This document shows, one piece after another, positions 49,601 through 62,100 of a stretch of DNA of 64,000 bases. How positions within the stretch are numbered: the stretch's first letter is position 1; each line of letters begins with the position of its first letter. This DNA is from Ophiodon elongatus (lineage: Eukaryota; Chordata; Actinopteri; Perciformes; Hexagrammidae). Where the stretch lies: positions 8,051,001-8,115,000 of the forward strand of contig JACSYO010000415.1 of NCBI GenBank assembly GCA_016806645.1, in the 5' to 3' direction. The position numbers and the translations under genes were made by a program. The notes under the pieces were generated by a model. That model made no database searches. It was given only the letters and a program-made list of their open reading frames with translations, and had not been told where the DNA came from.

Positions 49601-51022
49601 TTCTGTATAAATCTTGCGATCATACTTTTTTCTTTTTTTTTTTTAACTTTAAGGCTTAAAGGCCATTGTGCCTGACTTTGTGTGTACTTGTTATATGTGT
49701 CAGATGGTGTGGGTGCATGCTCGCATGTCTGTGTGTGTCAGAGTTACAGATATACGGTGCTGGATGTGAACAGACTATTCAAACAGGTGTGCAGGGATCC
49801 CAGTCTCTCTCTCTCTCTCTCTCTCTTATCTACACTAACTACGTCGCTGTTTCCAGAAATGGAATGAAATTAAGTCAGCCCTGACTGATACTGCCTGCCA
49901 CATTTCTTGCGGATTTCTCAAAGCAGCTTCTGCGGCAACTGCATGGTGGAGATGAAATGGCCCATGAATTAGCAGAGGTGGTTGCAGAGCCGGGTTGCTC
50001 ACTGCTCGCGTGTGCTGGGCCAGCAAGCATGGCGCTATTGATTTGCAGGTCAAGCAGCATCTAGGTATCTGTGTTAAAATCAGGCTAAAAGTCACATGTT
50101 AACATTGTGTCAGCAGGATTTAAATGACCATTGATCGGTAAGGTTCAAAGAGTAGTGTCATGGCAATGTGGATGGAGGTGTCCACAACTTTGCTCACAGG
50201 TGGAAATATCTGAACAAATATTTGATGGATTGGCATACAATTCTGTACAGGCATCCGTGTTCCCGCAGAGGATAAATCCTCCTGACTTTGGAGATCCCCT
50301 GACTTTTCTTTTGTGGATGGATTGCCATGAAATTTGGTTCACACATTCATGTCCCCCTTAGGTTGAATTGTTATTATTATTTAACTTCCCCTGTTAACAT
50401 TTAAATGTGTCCAATCCTTTGGTTTCTGACCAAATACCTGTAAATCTAGTGAAACTCTCATAAGCCTCATCTGTACTTAGTTAGTTTAGTGCGAATAACT
50501 TTTGGCATGGTAACACAGTGGAACAGATTCATGCACTACAGCACTGCTGGCATCACTTTGATTATTTTTTACGTTATTTACCACACAGCTGCCAGATCCA
50601 CGCAAGGCATTGCTTTTCACCATGCTGCCCAAGTCCTAGCAAGACTGCAAAATAACCAAATCCATGCCCACTTGGCGAGAACATGATCTGACTCTCTGGT
50701 GACGTCACGTTTGGCCTCCTTGAGCTGATGCATTGATCAGAAATTGATTATGGACGCGCTGGCCTGCAGTGTGAGCCAATTGCCAAGTGGTGGGAGTAAA
50801 AGAAGCCAAATGCAAAGAGGAACATGTGACAATAAGAAAGAAAGAGGTTGTGTGGGACTCTGATGAAGTGGATGTACTGTTTTAAGTTAAGTGCTGCATG
50901 TAACTCATTAGAAAACCTTTGAGGAGATTTTGCCCACAGCCCCCTCCCATCCAACCACTCATCTCTCTCCCTCCCTCCCTCCCTCCCTCTCTCTCTCAGC
51001 ATACATTTCAGACTTGTCCTGG

Positions 51023-51058
<36 letters not shown>

Positions 51059-51090
51059 GCTCTCTCTCTCACACACAAACACATACACAA

Positions 51091-51159
<69 letters not shown>

Positions 51160-53129
51160 CTCAGCCTGCCGGTGCTGCAGTGGATCAGACGCAGAGCTCT
51201 GGCGCGCCTGCTTTTCCGCGGAAAAAATCGTCTCATCTGTTGGAATACGGCTGCGTTAAGAGGGGGGGAGATGCTGCCTGCTATTTTCTGCTGCTTCAGC
51301 TCTCAGTTGTTGTGTTGTTGTTTTTTTTAGCTGCAGCTCCCAATCCACACTCATTTGACCCGATTGACGCGTTCGGCGCGGACTCCAGCGTCTACATTTT
51401 TTTTTTTTTTTTCGCAGCTTAAAACTCGTGACGCGCGCTCCAATATTCATGATCGATCGCAAGCGGAAAGCGATGCGTTAGTTCAGTCGCGCCGAGTGCG
51501 GGCAATTGCGTAGATATGGGTCGGATTGCGGGATCGGAACTTGACTGAGGAGAAATCTCGAGGCGAGCAGCAGCGTGTCCTCGCATGATCGCTACGAGCC
51601 TGAACTGTGTTTGACTCAGTCCTCGAAAATATCCAGCACGCCATAACTAACCATGCGTTATGCCAAATTATACGCCGACTCGATTCATTTACTCGATTCG
51701 CTAAACACCTACAATTAAAAGTAAATAGCTGCAACGTTGAATCCAAACTCAGTCCAGTTTAAAGGAGCCGGACACGTGTTGAGCTCACTTACGGTTTAGT
51801 TGCACATTTTTGTTAAAAATCGCACTTAAGCTCAGCTTTGCCCGCGTTTGGCTCGCGCTGCAGCACCGGGAGGCAACCGGCTCACCTGGAACCATGGTGG
51901 TGGTCTGCAGAAGTCCTCCGCGGGTAACCCGCGCGACGTTCCTCCTCCGGACATCTCTCATCGCGCTTCTCCTCTTCTGGCCACGGCCATCCGCAGGCAA
52001 GAAGAAGCTGTACATCGGAGCGCTGTTCCCCATGAGCGGAGGCTGGCCCGGCGGCCAGGCGTGCATGCCCTCCGCTCAGATGGCCCTGGATCTGGTGAAC
52101 AACAGGAGCGACATCCTGCCCGACTACGAGCTGGAGCTCATCCACTACGACAGCATGGTGAGTGCATGTGGAGGGGAGTCAGAAGGAGGTGCGCGCACAA
52201 GTGATGTGCGGTGTCAGTCCGTGAGGGGTCTAATCATCTGCCTCTCAAATTATCACACGAGGAGCAACTGACTCTGTTGTGTCATTTCAGGTGTGCCGAA
52301 AACCATCTGTCATCCCTGCCTGTGTGTTTCATTCCGATGCTTCCTCCTACCGAAACAATGCTTTTCTGACTTTATGGAGCTTGTTATGTTTTGTTTTTAG
52401 ATCCTCAGCAGGTATATTAAAATGTCACTTCAACAGAATCAACAGGACGGGCTGCGAGTTTAGGAACACCTACCTGCCTTTTCCCAAGTCACGGATCTCA
52501 AAGAGGAGCTTTTCATAAAAAGGTCACCCCGCTGATAGCTAACCCTCAAGTCTTCCCTCTGCCTCACAAAGGGGGCTGATGCTCAGTGCTGGATTTAGTG
52601 TTGAATGAACAAACACACCTCCTGCTTGTTGCTCATCAATCATTAATCACGGTGGTATTTTAAAATGTCAACATTATCAACTACTATAAATCCAATATCC
52701 GCCCCCCTGACTGGTTTCATTTCCCCTGGCTGCCCCAGATTACCACCCACTATACTGACATAGACTTTAATTAAAAAGCACATTATCTAGCTCTGTTAAA
52801 AAAAAAAAGAAAAGAGGAAGAAGAAGAAGAAGCTCTATTTTCGCCTTGTTGCTACCTGTTCTAATTGTTATTCTGTAAGTTTCCCCCCCAAACGGAACCA
52901 TTTTTCTCATTTGAGACACATAAAAACAATTACTGGATATCCCCTCTGTAGGGTTATTATCAATCATGCTGCAGGACAGATGCCTGGAGAGCGGCCGGGG
53001 CACCAAACAGTTAACTGTACTGGGACTGGTTAGAAATTTGCTACGAGCTTTATTCTGATTGGTGTACAAGGCTCTGCATTGGAATCCTGTTAAACAGAAT
53101 AGCAGGGAGAGAGCGAATGTGTGTCTGCA

Positions 53130-53170
<41 letters not shown>

Positions 53171-56100
53171 TGGCATGGCAACACAGTTACTCTTGAAGCA
53201 AACCACAGAAACAAATAAGATTTCAGCTCTGTGAAAATATGTGTGCAAATTCATATGCTGGATGTATGCAGAGCTGATAGTACAGTGCATGCTTATTCCC
53301 AATGTGTCACGCATACACCTTGTTCTTTGCAATCAAATGCTAAACAGATCAAAACGTGTGCGTGCATCTCCTGATTACAAGTGTAGTGAAGCGGGCTGAT
53401 GTAGCTGCCATGAACATAAAGACAAAGCAATGGCATGAGCAGATTTCATAGGGATTGGGGGGAAACATCTCTCCTCGTGCTTCAGAAGTCACTGGCGCCT
53501 CCGGCTCGATAAATAGATGCAGATCCTTTGAATAGAACAGCTCAAAGAGGCTGGTATAACATTGTCTGAACGACGCAGGCTGATTCCTTGAATTAAGTCC
53601 AGGAGGGAATTTATTGCTCTTGCTCAGGGTACAGTGTGTTTGGAATGAGTTTTTTTTTTTTTCTTTTCTTTTTTTTAACCTTCTCATTGCAAACGCGTCT
53701 CACCTGGCTGGAGTAGTAATGAGGATCTTACTCTCTGAGAGGTTTGAAAAGCAATTATATGAAGAGGGATTAATTAACTGCGATATTTGCATGCAGTTTT
53801 ATGACGGCTCACGCCTTATTCTTGTTTGGTCAGAGAGCGAACCTCCACCTTGTGAGCAAAACTCTTTTGTTTAACTGGGAGATTAAGACAGGGGCGTTAC
53901 TAGCCATTTGTTTGCATCTCAAGATCAAGGCTGGAGGAGCGCAATTACGCAGCGGAGTCTCTTGACCTGAATTTATCCCGACGAGGAACTTTTCTTTTGA
54001 TCGTGTCTTTCAAGTCTAACAGCAGCTTTGAGCACCAGGCACGCGTTAAAGTTTGACTTGGATTTGGCAGACAGGTGCCTAAACACACATTCGCACACCA
54101 GTGACCATTAGGTTCGGGAGTATCAAGCGATGTCCTCAGCTTGTTCAACATCATACAATATTCATGAAGCTCAACACTTAATCCCAGCCTGTCCCTTTAA
54201 TGGATGCAGATACCCCGTGGTAGCAGAACGGCTTGTTTCTCTGGCTATTCTGGCGACAGCATCAGACTATTTACAGCCTTCTGAGATCTACACACACACA
54301 CACGGACAGACGCGTACACACGCACACATGCGGTACGTGCATACACACACTCTCCGCGCAGGCCGTTGCCATGGATATATCAAAGCCGAGACTGCAAACT
54401 TTGATCAATTATTAACAGTGATGGAGTGAGACAGTGGAGACACAGAGAAATGGTGAAACAAGGTGCTTCCCTCACTCTTGTCCTTCATTTTAATTGGCAA
54501 CCGTGACACCATTTCCCCATTTCACTGTGGCACAACCAGTATTCATCACCGGTCCCCCCATGCATGTCATGCATTGGCGTACGAGCCTGAATTCGGGCGC
54601 CAGATGTAATTATGAGGAAATTAGGAGATGTAGCTGCGCATGCTTTGAGTTTCAACACATAGGCTGTCCCCCAGGCCCTTATCTTATCCCCTCTTCACAC
54701 TCTTTTTATATTATTCAATCTGGAGTGTAATTAGAGAGTGTATTATGACGAGCCAGTGTCTTCTCCCGCTCTCCTCAGCCCAGGGAACATTCGGTTTCTT
54801 TCAAAGGTCCTCACGAGCTGGGTTTGACTGATTGGAAAGGCTGCATAGGCACGTTAACGACAACACTGTTATTGGCTCGGGGAATTTCAGCACCAAGGAC
54901 AGCGACAGAGGTGGCGGTGCGATGTCACGTTTGTGTACATAGCAGTACGAGTGCATTTTTTATGATGGTACACACAGTTGCACTAATCTTTTTCTGTATG
55001 TGTGTGTATGTGGGGGGGGGGGGGTACTTGAACATCTACCTTTGTGAGCACCAACTTGAGTTCACCTTCAGAGTGAGGACATTATTGGTCAGGCCTCACT
55101 TTTTCAAAGGCCTGTTTGAGGGATCAGATTTAACGGTTTAGGTTAGAATTAGGTTCAGGTTAGGTTAAGGGTTGGGGTTAGGCATTTAGTTGATGTGGTT
55201 AAGTTTAGGGTAAGGGGCTAGGGGATGCGTTATGTCAATGAGTGTCCTCTCAAAGGTAGAAGTACACCGATATGTGTGTGTGTGTCGCAAATGTGTACGT
55301 GAATGGCATCGGTGACCGTCAATCCAGGCGCTCTCATGAGCAAAGGAGGGCTAGAAATGAAAGTGGAAATGGTGATGACTCCAGGGGGTTGTAGAAGACA
55401 GACGTCCAAGAATAGCAGAAATACTTCAACCTTTATGGCATACCTGCCAACACCCCTGTTTTTCTCTCTCTATGTTTTTTTCATAAGGGATACTGCATGC
55501 TTTTTCACGTCTTACTGCCCTGTTTCCCTTTTTGTTACCAAAAGGGTTTTTATTTTCTTACGCTCGTCAAATGGTTCAGATATGGAGTCTGATGCAGCTT
55601 TGTTCAAGAATAGACCGTTGTTATATTCCTGAACAGTCTGTAAGTAACTCTAAAGGGTGTGGCGACTTTTGCACTTCCAGTACCATGCATAGTAAGAACA
55701 TTTTACCCCGTAAGTTCAAAGACCTACGGCAGATTTATTTTATATGACAAGGGATAAATAAAGCATTTTAAGGGTGTTGGTCCACTAGTGATTGGTTTGC
55801 CATTAATTTAAATGCTTCTGCAACTATATTTAAACATTGCACTCTACACCGTTTTGTTCCAATTTTAAAAGACATGACTCAAAAAATGTATCCTTAAAAT
55901 TATATATAAATCTATATTTTTCAACATAATATAATAAGTAGAAAAATAATATTGAATAAACATGTCGAGAGATAATAGCCTATTGTGTAGGTGAAAATAA
56001 TGACCTAAGCTGTAGGTCAGAATCCGCATTGCCTCGGCGAAGGAGATTGGGTTTTTCGGTTTGGTATGTTTGTCAGCAGGATTATGGAAAAATTACTGGC

Positions 56101-59100
56101 AGTATTTCCCTGAAGCTTGGTGGAAGGGTGTAGCATTGGCCAAGGAAGAACCCTTTTCAATTTTGCAGCCGCTCCGAATCACAGGGCGGTTACCCAAATT
56201 AATTCTTCCCTTTTGTTGACATTGCGACATAGGGCATGGTCTTTTCAGAGGTCCGTGCTCCCCGAGTGCCTTTCTGGTTTAATTCTAACTTCTAAGCTGC
56301 GAGTAATTTGGAAAATATATGCAAACAAGCTGTTATTGAATGCTGTGAAAGGTTGGATTGTAATGACAGATTTATTATATAATTAAAAGATATTCAGCAC
56401 AGAGTTACCCCTCATCAGAGTATAGTTAAAAGCACTGTAACACCAGAAAGCTAACAAGCTTCTTCTCAGCATGCAGCCAGCCCACAGCCACAGTGACAGG
56501 GAACACAAACAACCTTTAGGAAAGACAGTATTTAAAAAGGGCCTGTGCGTCAATCTGCAGCTCGCTCGCTCAAAGATAACACAAGAATTCGTTTTTTTAT
56601 GAGGCAGAAGGCAACCGACAGGCTGCAGCAGCTGATTTTACCAGAGAGGAGGAAGTGATCTGTGAAATCAGCTGGGGTAGTGATTGATCGGAAGGAAAAC
56701 CTGCAGCCTCGGCCCCCGCGTTGTACAAGGTTGCCTATTCCTCGATGACATCAATATTGTGAAGCTGCTTACCCAGTCATTACGAATGCAGGTAACGCAG
56801 TGGTTTGAGGAGATAGACTCAGTGAATATTTTTCACAAGCATAGATTCTAAAACTCTAGTTTAGTCTAATCCAAAGACATTAATTACAGGTTTTCTAGTA
56901 CTTACTCTGCCACAGGTTTTGATCAAGCCACACTACCCTTTGTGGTGGAGTGTAAATTAAAACAAATGACCTGTCATTTTTCAAGGATTTAATACATTGT
57001 TGATGGTTGTTGTACAGAGACATTTTACAGGTTTCAGTTATCCTCTGTTGTATACGCTGCTGCGTATTGGAGTATTTTTATGAAAAGGTTTTTCTGTTTA
57101 AACCACAGTGACCAAAAAGATAGGACTCTATTGTTAGGTGTATTACATGCTCCTATTCATGTAAGTTTTGATAGTTACAACAGTCTATGAAAGTCTTACT
57201 TAAGGCTAGTGTCTCGTGGGTGGGTGTTAAAGGGTTAAACGTTTTGTCATTACACCGATAAAAACTTGCAAAAAGTATCAAAACATTCATAGAAAATCCT
57301 CAAACTTCTCTTGCAGCGTGATGTAATTTCTGTCCATCTGACCAAATTGAATACATTTTGCCAAATACACTAAACTGACTTGTTCACAGAGCGACCAATG
57401 TGAAAAATATTTTGAGTAGAGGTTCATTCTTCACCTTGGAGATACATAACTGTGGCAAAAATAAAAAAGTCGAGGTATACTTGACAAGCTTCTTCTAAAT
57501 TTTGACCTAAGTTCTAAATAAAATAAGAAACTACTCTTTTCTTTTCATTTGTTAAGTATTTAATTCAGGTTGCTTCACCCTGTAGTGCAAATTATAGCTG
57601 AAAGGTGTAGGTGACTGCAACGGCATTATTTCGAAAGTTATTGAATCCAAGCGGTTCAGAAGGGGATGCAAAATGACACACTTTAAGAAATCACTGAGTG
57701 GAGTGTCAGCACATGAACAAATATTAATAAAGGAGTGGACGCAGGTTTAGCTCACAGTTAAATCCCTGCTATGCCCTTTTCTCCCGATCTGGTCACCTCA
57801 CAGTATTATTCCACTGCGGGTGCCCAAGCTCCCGCTGGATCTGTGCCTATGCAGGAGACTTTACAGATGCCGTGACCTTTCCTACCGTCTACAGTGATCA
57901 CCTTGATGACACGCACAGTTTAAACAAACTATAGGTCTTCATGTGGTCCAATAAATAAAAGTAATTTAAGCAGAATTCCCTACATGCAGAAAACCATACA
58001 GAGACTTTAACTGGGTTCAGATTGAATTATCTAAGTGCATGACAACATCCTGACTTTCTCTGGGATGACATGACACCACTATAATTCCACCCAATCTAGA
58101 GTTAATGGAAAACACATCAATCAATAAGAAGCCCAGCTATTCCGCATATTCCCTGGTTCTTGAGTGGTGATTACCTCTTCAGAGAGAGCAGAGGGCTGCC
58201 TCAAAGAGACAATTCTGCCGCTGACACAAACCCCTCAATTAGGAACCGTATTGGTCGCCGCCATCATCGGCCGCGGTCCGATTGTTTGTGACACTCATCT
58301 GGAGTGTATTTTCTTTTTTTTTTAACTGTGCATGCGCGTGTTTGTGTTGGCGAGCCACATCTCCTCTTCCACGGTGAATCATTGGATGTGTCAGGCCAGT
58401 TTATCAGTGACTCTGATGAGCAGCGCGGTGGTGACAGCCTGTCGGTAATGTGGCTGACAGAGCAGTGATGGATCATTCCAGCCACACTCTCGCCACCTAG
58501 ACATGCTGTACATGACTTTATTGGAGGGTTGTAATGACTTGTGATGGCTGCTGCCGTCGTGGCCGTCGGGGTCGCTTTTGTTTGGTTGCGGCACTGTCTT
58601 TCTGTTTTTATGTCTTGATCTGTGGACAGCGTGTTGTGCGTCGATGATACATACTGGCTGTGAACTCTTCACTTTATTCCCTTCGCATTTGCATCTGCGT
58701 GTTCGGTGCTCCCCGCTACTTTTGTGCCTTGATTTTTTTTTGCAATTCATCTTGACCTTGTCTGTTTTGTTCTTTGCGTTTCCCTCACCCGTCCTCTTCC
58801 CTGTGTTCCTTGCCTTTTCTCTTCACATTTGCATTGGCCTTTAGGTTGCACACGGCTTTTTCTATGTCATTTCCCTTTACTTTATCTACTCTGTTTTCTT
58901 CTTTCTGTTTCTGTTTTCAGTCCCCTCCATTCCCCACGCTCCATTCCTTATTTGTTCCTCACCCTTTGCTCTCATTCCATCTGTCTGCCTCATCCTTATC
59001 TGTCCCATTTCCCCCGCTCTGATTCATTCCCCTTTTTTCCTCTCTCTCTCTTTCAATCACCTCAAGTAATTTCTCATCCTTATTATCGATCCGCCCATCC

Positions 59101-62100
59101 CATCTGTTCATCCGTCCATCCATTAAACACTTTGTCATTTTGTCCTTCCAGTGTGACCCCGGAGAAGCCACCAAGTTGCTGTATGACCTTCTGTACACCG
59201 AGCCCATCAAGATCGTCCTGATGCCCGGCTGCAGCGGCGTCTCCACGCTGGTGGCCGAAGCTGCTCGCATGTGGAACCTCATCGTGGTGGGTGTCTCTTA
59301 CTGTTTTTGTCCAAGTGCAGACTTTCAGGACATTTTGTTTCAATCCCCAGTCATTTTAACCCGGAGGTTTTCTTTTATAATGTTGAAGGCGGGTTGCGCA
59401 AGGAGAGGTGTGAGACGTGAGCTGCAACTGGCATCAACATTTGTACCTTTTCTTCATCATTACTCAGTCAAAACACACAGATATGATACACATATTTTTA
59501 GACATGACTTCCACTTCCACAGGATATTTATTTTATTTAATCTCCAATATCCATTGCCAATGAACATCAATGAACCTGCTTGGAAATCATAGGAAAAGAT
59601 GCTCCTTAAATCCTTTGCATTTCGTTGTGGGGATTTGTAATATATATATATTAGTTTTTTTGATGCACACTGTTCGTTGGCGGTTTATTTTGGCCTTAAG
59701 AATCATTACATATAAGTTTTCTTCAGTATCAAAGTAATCCAGTGATAGTTGTTTGTACATTCATGGGTACATTGCAAACATGAGCTCCTAATAGCCAATT
59801 TGGCATGCTTTTAATGGTGCCACTGGTGAGCTATAGCTTCTCTTACCTCTGGTAGTATCCAGTTATGTTTTGGTTTAGTGGGTTCAGGCGTTGAGATGCC
59901 ACACAAAGAAGCTAAGAAGACCGTTTGTCCCATGTTTCTGTCTCTGATGGTCTCTTTCGTCACAGATAGCACGGAGAGGGATATGAGCTGATAAGAAACC
60001 TTTGAAACTGACACTAAAATCTTTAGCTCTGTTCGTTGCTCCCTCCGTTTTGTGCAGGCGACCAATGTAAAAATGGAAGCTATTGGAAGCTGACATTTAT
60101 CTAAATGGTAATCGTTTGCACTTGCGGTAATTATACTAAGTTCCCGAAATCAATGATGTAGTTGTTTATTGATTTTTAAATACCTCACACGGCACCTTTA
60201 ATTAGTGGCACTTAACACGACACCTTACCCGGCGGCTTCACAATACTGCATTGACGGCGACACTTCGTGCGGGACAACACATATTGTTTGACCTCACATT
60301 CTGCTTCATAATACATTTATAACAAGTACAAGCGCATCCCAGATCTCTAAATCAGTGAGGGATCTGATGCTGTCTTCTGCTGCTGTTGTTTTTCAGAAAC
60401 ACTTTTTCTGCCTTCATCAGTTAGTTTATTTTGTTTATCTCATTCTCTGTCTCCTCTTGATCTGCCTCTCTGTCACTCACAGTGCTTTGCTTATTAGCTT
60501 TGTCCTGTAATTGAAGTTTCATCCAGAGATTAGTCATCGAGAACAATCCGTTCTAGTGTTTGGCATCTACCCCTCTTTCTCGTTTCTGGTCCCCATCTCT
60601 TTGTCACCCTTTCTTTCCTCATCATTAAAAACTCTTTCCCACATTTTGACTCTTTGACTTCCTCTTTTCTCTGTCTGTCGTCACTGCCCGGAGCTGGCAT
60701 GCTCTATTTCAGCCCCCTTTTTTCCTTCCTTCCTTCCTTCCTCCCTTCATTCCATCACTACCATCTTTCTCTCCCACTCTTCATTTCCGCCTCGCTCCCT
60801 CAAATCGAGCATTCGATTCTCCCCGCACACAAAGGGATCTGTCTCTCTTTACTACACGCCACCACTGGCACAACCTCCTAACCGCCACACTCAATTATTT
60901 CTGTATGCTGCCTGCCTGCAGAAGCCTCCTCGCATGTCAAACAGCCTCATCAGCTCGCCGAGGGAGGAAAAAGCAACCTCCGTTTCTGGACGCTGATCAA
61001 GAAGGGGCTCTCGATCGGCTCCTCTTGGCACAGTGTTAATTTGATCCCCCATCTCCCTTTCTAAAAGCACTGTAAGCCTTAGACAGACATTGATCTACTA
61101 CTACAAGGCTACCGGAGAACTGAGGAACTGAGAATCAAGAGATATTGTTTGTGGTTTTTGGGAAGCTTTCAATGTGGAACTTTGCCTGTCTTTTGCTGAA
61201 TGCTGCTATATCGGTCTATTTCTGCCACAGCTTTCTGCTTTTTGCTCCATTTCAGTTGTGTCACTGTTTTTGTGTCTGGTGGAGGTTTATTTGAGTGTTA
61301 ACACAGCGGAAAGCTCGCAGCTCCTTGTTTGGGGATTTCTGGGCTTTGACAATTAAATGATTAAGTTCTACCGGCGTGGTGCTAATGTAACCCTGGAAAC
61401 TGTAAAATCCGCTGAGTGTTTGATTTAAAAGGGTCTGGAACAAAAAGCCATACATCCGTGTTAGTTTTTTGTTGGTTTTATTTATTTTATTTGCTTCGAA
61501 AATTGGCCAGTAAGATTTATTTTTCTTTTTTCTTTTGTAATGTCAAACGACGATTGTGTCTGACATTGTGGACTAGTATGCGCCATCATTATTTCATTCG
61601 TCATCGTTGATATTGTATTATGGGATTGTTAGCAGATCTGTTGTTTCATTACATTTTTTTTATTCCTTGAGTAAATAGAGCATACGTTTCTGACTCAGAA
61701 TATAGACACTCTACTGTTTATAAGTTGTTAACTAGCGAAGCAGCAACCTCGAGAGCTTAGAAACTAAGCTAATGTGGAAGTGCCAAAAACACGAGTCGAT
61801 CCCCATAGACCACCATGTTCAAATGCCCAACTTAACAGTAGAAATAATGTTTAAAGCCTTGTACAAAAAACTGTATGGTTGGTGAATTTTTATATAAATC
61901 ACCAGTTTTAAATTCATTAAAGTTGAAAGTTAGACCTAATTAAGGATGTGGCTGTTTTGAGTGACAGGTGGCCGCACCAGGTTGCTAACTGCTAGCAGTC
62001 TGCTGCATCACCCAGGCCCGCCTCAGCTCCACCGACGATCCACCTATGTGCCCATTTATGTGTTAGAGCTGTGTCGTCACTGCCAAGATGGCGATGGCCA

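Larger units (their letters stand above)
44908..51996 (+). other. GABBR1a intron spanning the 1b promoter (7.1 kb)
   Basis: It contains the opposed CA/GT microsatellite cluster, a (CTG)n tract, two repeat fragments (47124-47220 and 50120-50480), a long CT/CA tract and finally the 1b promoter, leader and first coding part. No other coding exon is supported. Confidence 0.55.
52158..59151 (+). other. GABBR1 intron after the shared exon (7.0 kb)
   Basis: No further exon is seen. It holds a (GA)n tract at 53136-53164, a G homopolymer at 55013-55024, a telomere-like repeat element at 54930-55290 and another repeat fragment at 56030-56280. The segment 53680-53870, without simple repeats and unusually rich in homeodomain-type TTAATTAA motifs, is a possible conserved non-coding element, but I cannot test this. 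The last 500 bp are strongly pyrimidine-rich up to the acceptor at 59151. Confidence 0.5.

Noticed and set aside
46120..51259. Open frames made of CV, HT or SL repeats
   Set aside because: They are translations of CA/GT/CT microsatellites, not genes.
55137..55215. Degenerate telomere-like GGTTAG repeats as evidence of a chromosome fusion
   Set aside because: They sit inside a known high-copy teleost repeat and are too degenerate and short for an interstitial telomere.
58578..59221. Phe/Ser/Pro-rich open frames upstream of the GABBR1 exon at 59152
   Set aside because: They are pyrimidine-rich intron sequence before the acceptor, with no codon bias; only 59152-59286 is conserved coding.
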